Positions 22,494-23,187 of a DNA stretch of 23,187 nt are shown one piece after another; positions within the stretch are counted from its first letter, which is position 1; every line of letters begins with the position of its first letter. This stretch comes from an uncultured Bacilli bacterium. Lineage in GTDB: Bacteria > Bacillota_I > Bacilli_A > RF39 > UBA660. A program made the position numbers and the translations under genes. Location of the stretch: NCBI GenBank assembly GCA_947628635.1, contig CANRAX010000005.1, forward strand, positions 1-23,187, in the 5' to 3' direction. The notes under the pieces were generated by a model, which made no database searches, was not told where the DNA came from, and saw only the letters and a list, made by a program, of their open reading frames with translations.

Positions 22494-23187
22494 TTATTTA
22501 ATAGCTAAGACAAGGCGGGAACCAAGCGAATCGTTCGCACCTCCAGCAGAATTAGCAAAGAAGAACTGACTTGCCAAGACTCCACGGTCGTAATTGCCAC
22601 CACGATAGAACCAAGGGACAGTAGAGTCAACAAAGTTTGAAGTGTCATTATACCAAGAGTTATGGACTCTAGCACCCTTATCTTGATCATAATAATAATA
22701 AAATGGTCCCATCTCTCCTGTTGCATCTCCTAATTTTTTCTGATTAAAAGATGTCCATGTACTGTTTGTAGAATATTTATCAAAATATTGTGTCTTGGCT
22801 AATTCAGTTGCGGTTATACCATTATTAACACCATACCCATCCTTATAACTCGCCATATATTCATGTGTTCCTCCGCTCATGTCATATATCCCTGTTATAT
22901 TTCCTGTTGTGGAAGCTAGATATCCTGTTGGTGTATTATAGGCTTGTGTTACTGCTGGACCCTCATTATCAGAAACAGTTTTAGTTCCATAGTCACCTGG
23001 AAGAGATGTTTGATTAGTTCCAGAAGCTGCTGAATAGCCAGTTTTATAACTCGAATTATTATTAATTCTTATTTCTGTTCCTATTCCATATTCTGAATGT
23101 GATAAATAAACTACTGCTCCCCATTCAGTATTTTTCATCATATGAGATTTTAAACCTTCTTCATAACTTAATGCATTTTTAAATATA
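22494..23187 (-). CDS. C-terminal part of a formylglycine-enzyme/C-type-lectin-fold protein, 5' end beyond the window
   Basis: The frame stays open to the right edge, giving at least 230 residues, so the visible in-frame ATG at 23141 is not the true start. It is very rich in Asn, Ser, Thr, Tyr and Gly, as expected of an exported protein. GIYDMSGGTHEYM corresponds to the GLYDMxGNVWEW motif of the FGE-sulfatase (C-lectin) fold, and the end WFYRGGNYDRG...GSRLVLAIK to its RGGSW...GFRLV motif. This fold is also that of variable proteins diversified by retroelements. The last 40 codons (22497-22616) are about 50% GC, against 38% in the next 60 bases and 32% beyond that. They use CGT, CGC, TTC, TAC, GAC and TCC, whereas neighbouring genes use AGA, TTT, TAT and so on. 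The role may be ligand-binding or adhesive. Confidence 0.8.
   Translation of the reverse strand, partial: IFKNALSYEEGLKSHMMKNTEWGAVVYLSHSEYGIGTEIRINNNSSYKTGYSAASGTNQTSLPGDYGTKTVSDNEGPAVTQAYNTPTGYLASTTGNITGIYDMSGGTHEYMASYKDGYGVNNGITATELAKTQYFDKYSTNSTWTSFNQKKLGDATGEMGPFYYYYDQDKGARVHNSWYNDTSNFVDSTVPWFYRGGNYDRGVLASQFFFANSAGGANDSLGSRLVLAIK

Noticed and set aside
22505..22726. Alternative minus-strand frame over the end of the C-lectin-fold gene
   Set aside because: It overlaps the real frame, which carries the recognisable DMSGG and RGG...SRLVL motifs; this one shows no family features.

Overview
This 23.2 kb window looks like chromosome from an AT-rich, strictly anaerobic, low-GC Gram-positive bacterium, perhaps a gut Bacilli/Erysipelotrichia/RF39-like lineage. 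The evidence is strong GGAGG-type ribosome sites, a TypA/Tex/DedA/bL28 gene set, two class III (oxygen-sensitive) ribonucleotide reductases and no aerobic one. UGA is a stop here (typA and nrdG2 end in TGA), so the Mycoplasma code does not apply. No tRNA, rRNA, CRISPR array, insertion sequence or origin was recognised.

Layout. 1-2907 (minus): surface polysaccharide genes, a polymerase-glycosyltransferase fusion followed by a GT2 glycosyltransferase cut by the window edge. 3147-5234 (plus): a PASTA-repeat envelope protein without a kinase domain. 5313-11907 (minus): two class III ribonucleotide reductase systems in tandem. The upstream one is nrdD2-nrdG2-dut with an intact NrdD. The downstream one is nrdD1, a 57-residue glycyl-radical-domain gene, then nrdG1; its NrdD is split into two separately translated pieces. 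12022-12642 (plus): a Crp/Fnr-type regulator divergent from nrdD2. A perfect palindrome in the shared promoter region overlaps the regulator's own -35 and lies about 42 bp upstream of the inferred nrdD2 start site. 12643-17907 (minus): a probable degenerate RNB-family protein, Tex, and a protein of 28-residue repeats. 18050-18232 (plus): a divergent bL28-like ribosomal protein. 18252-22325 (minus): a membrane-anchored extracellular protein, TypA/BipA, a DedA protein and a HAD phosphatase. 22494-23187 (minus): the 3' end of a formylglycine-enzyme/C-type-lectin-fold protein. Its last 40 codons are about 50% GC with foreign codon use, resembling a diversity-generating retroelement variable region.

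How the genes work together. The central block is anaerobic dNTP supply: NrdG activases install a glycyl radical on NrdD, NrdD makes dNTPs, and Dut removes dUTP. The adjacent regulator and its operator probably tune the intact system. The split glycyl radical domain is the most striking feature. By analogy with the GrcA/YfiD spare part of pyruvate formate-lyase, it may be a replaceable radical-bearing subunit.

Several starts were moved to codons that follow a proper ribosome site (3147, 11907, 12022, 15105, 17317, 21607). Promoters often carry an extended -10 of the form TGnTATAAT.
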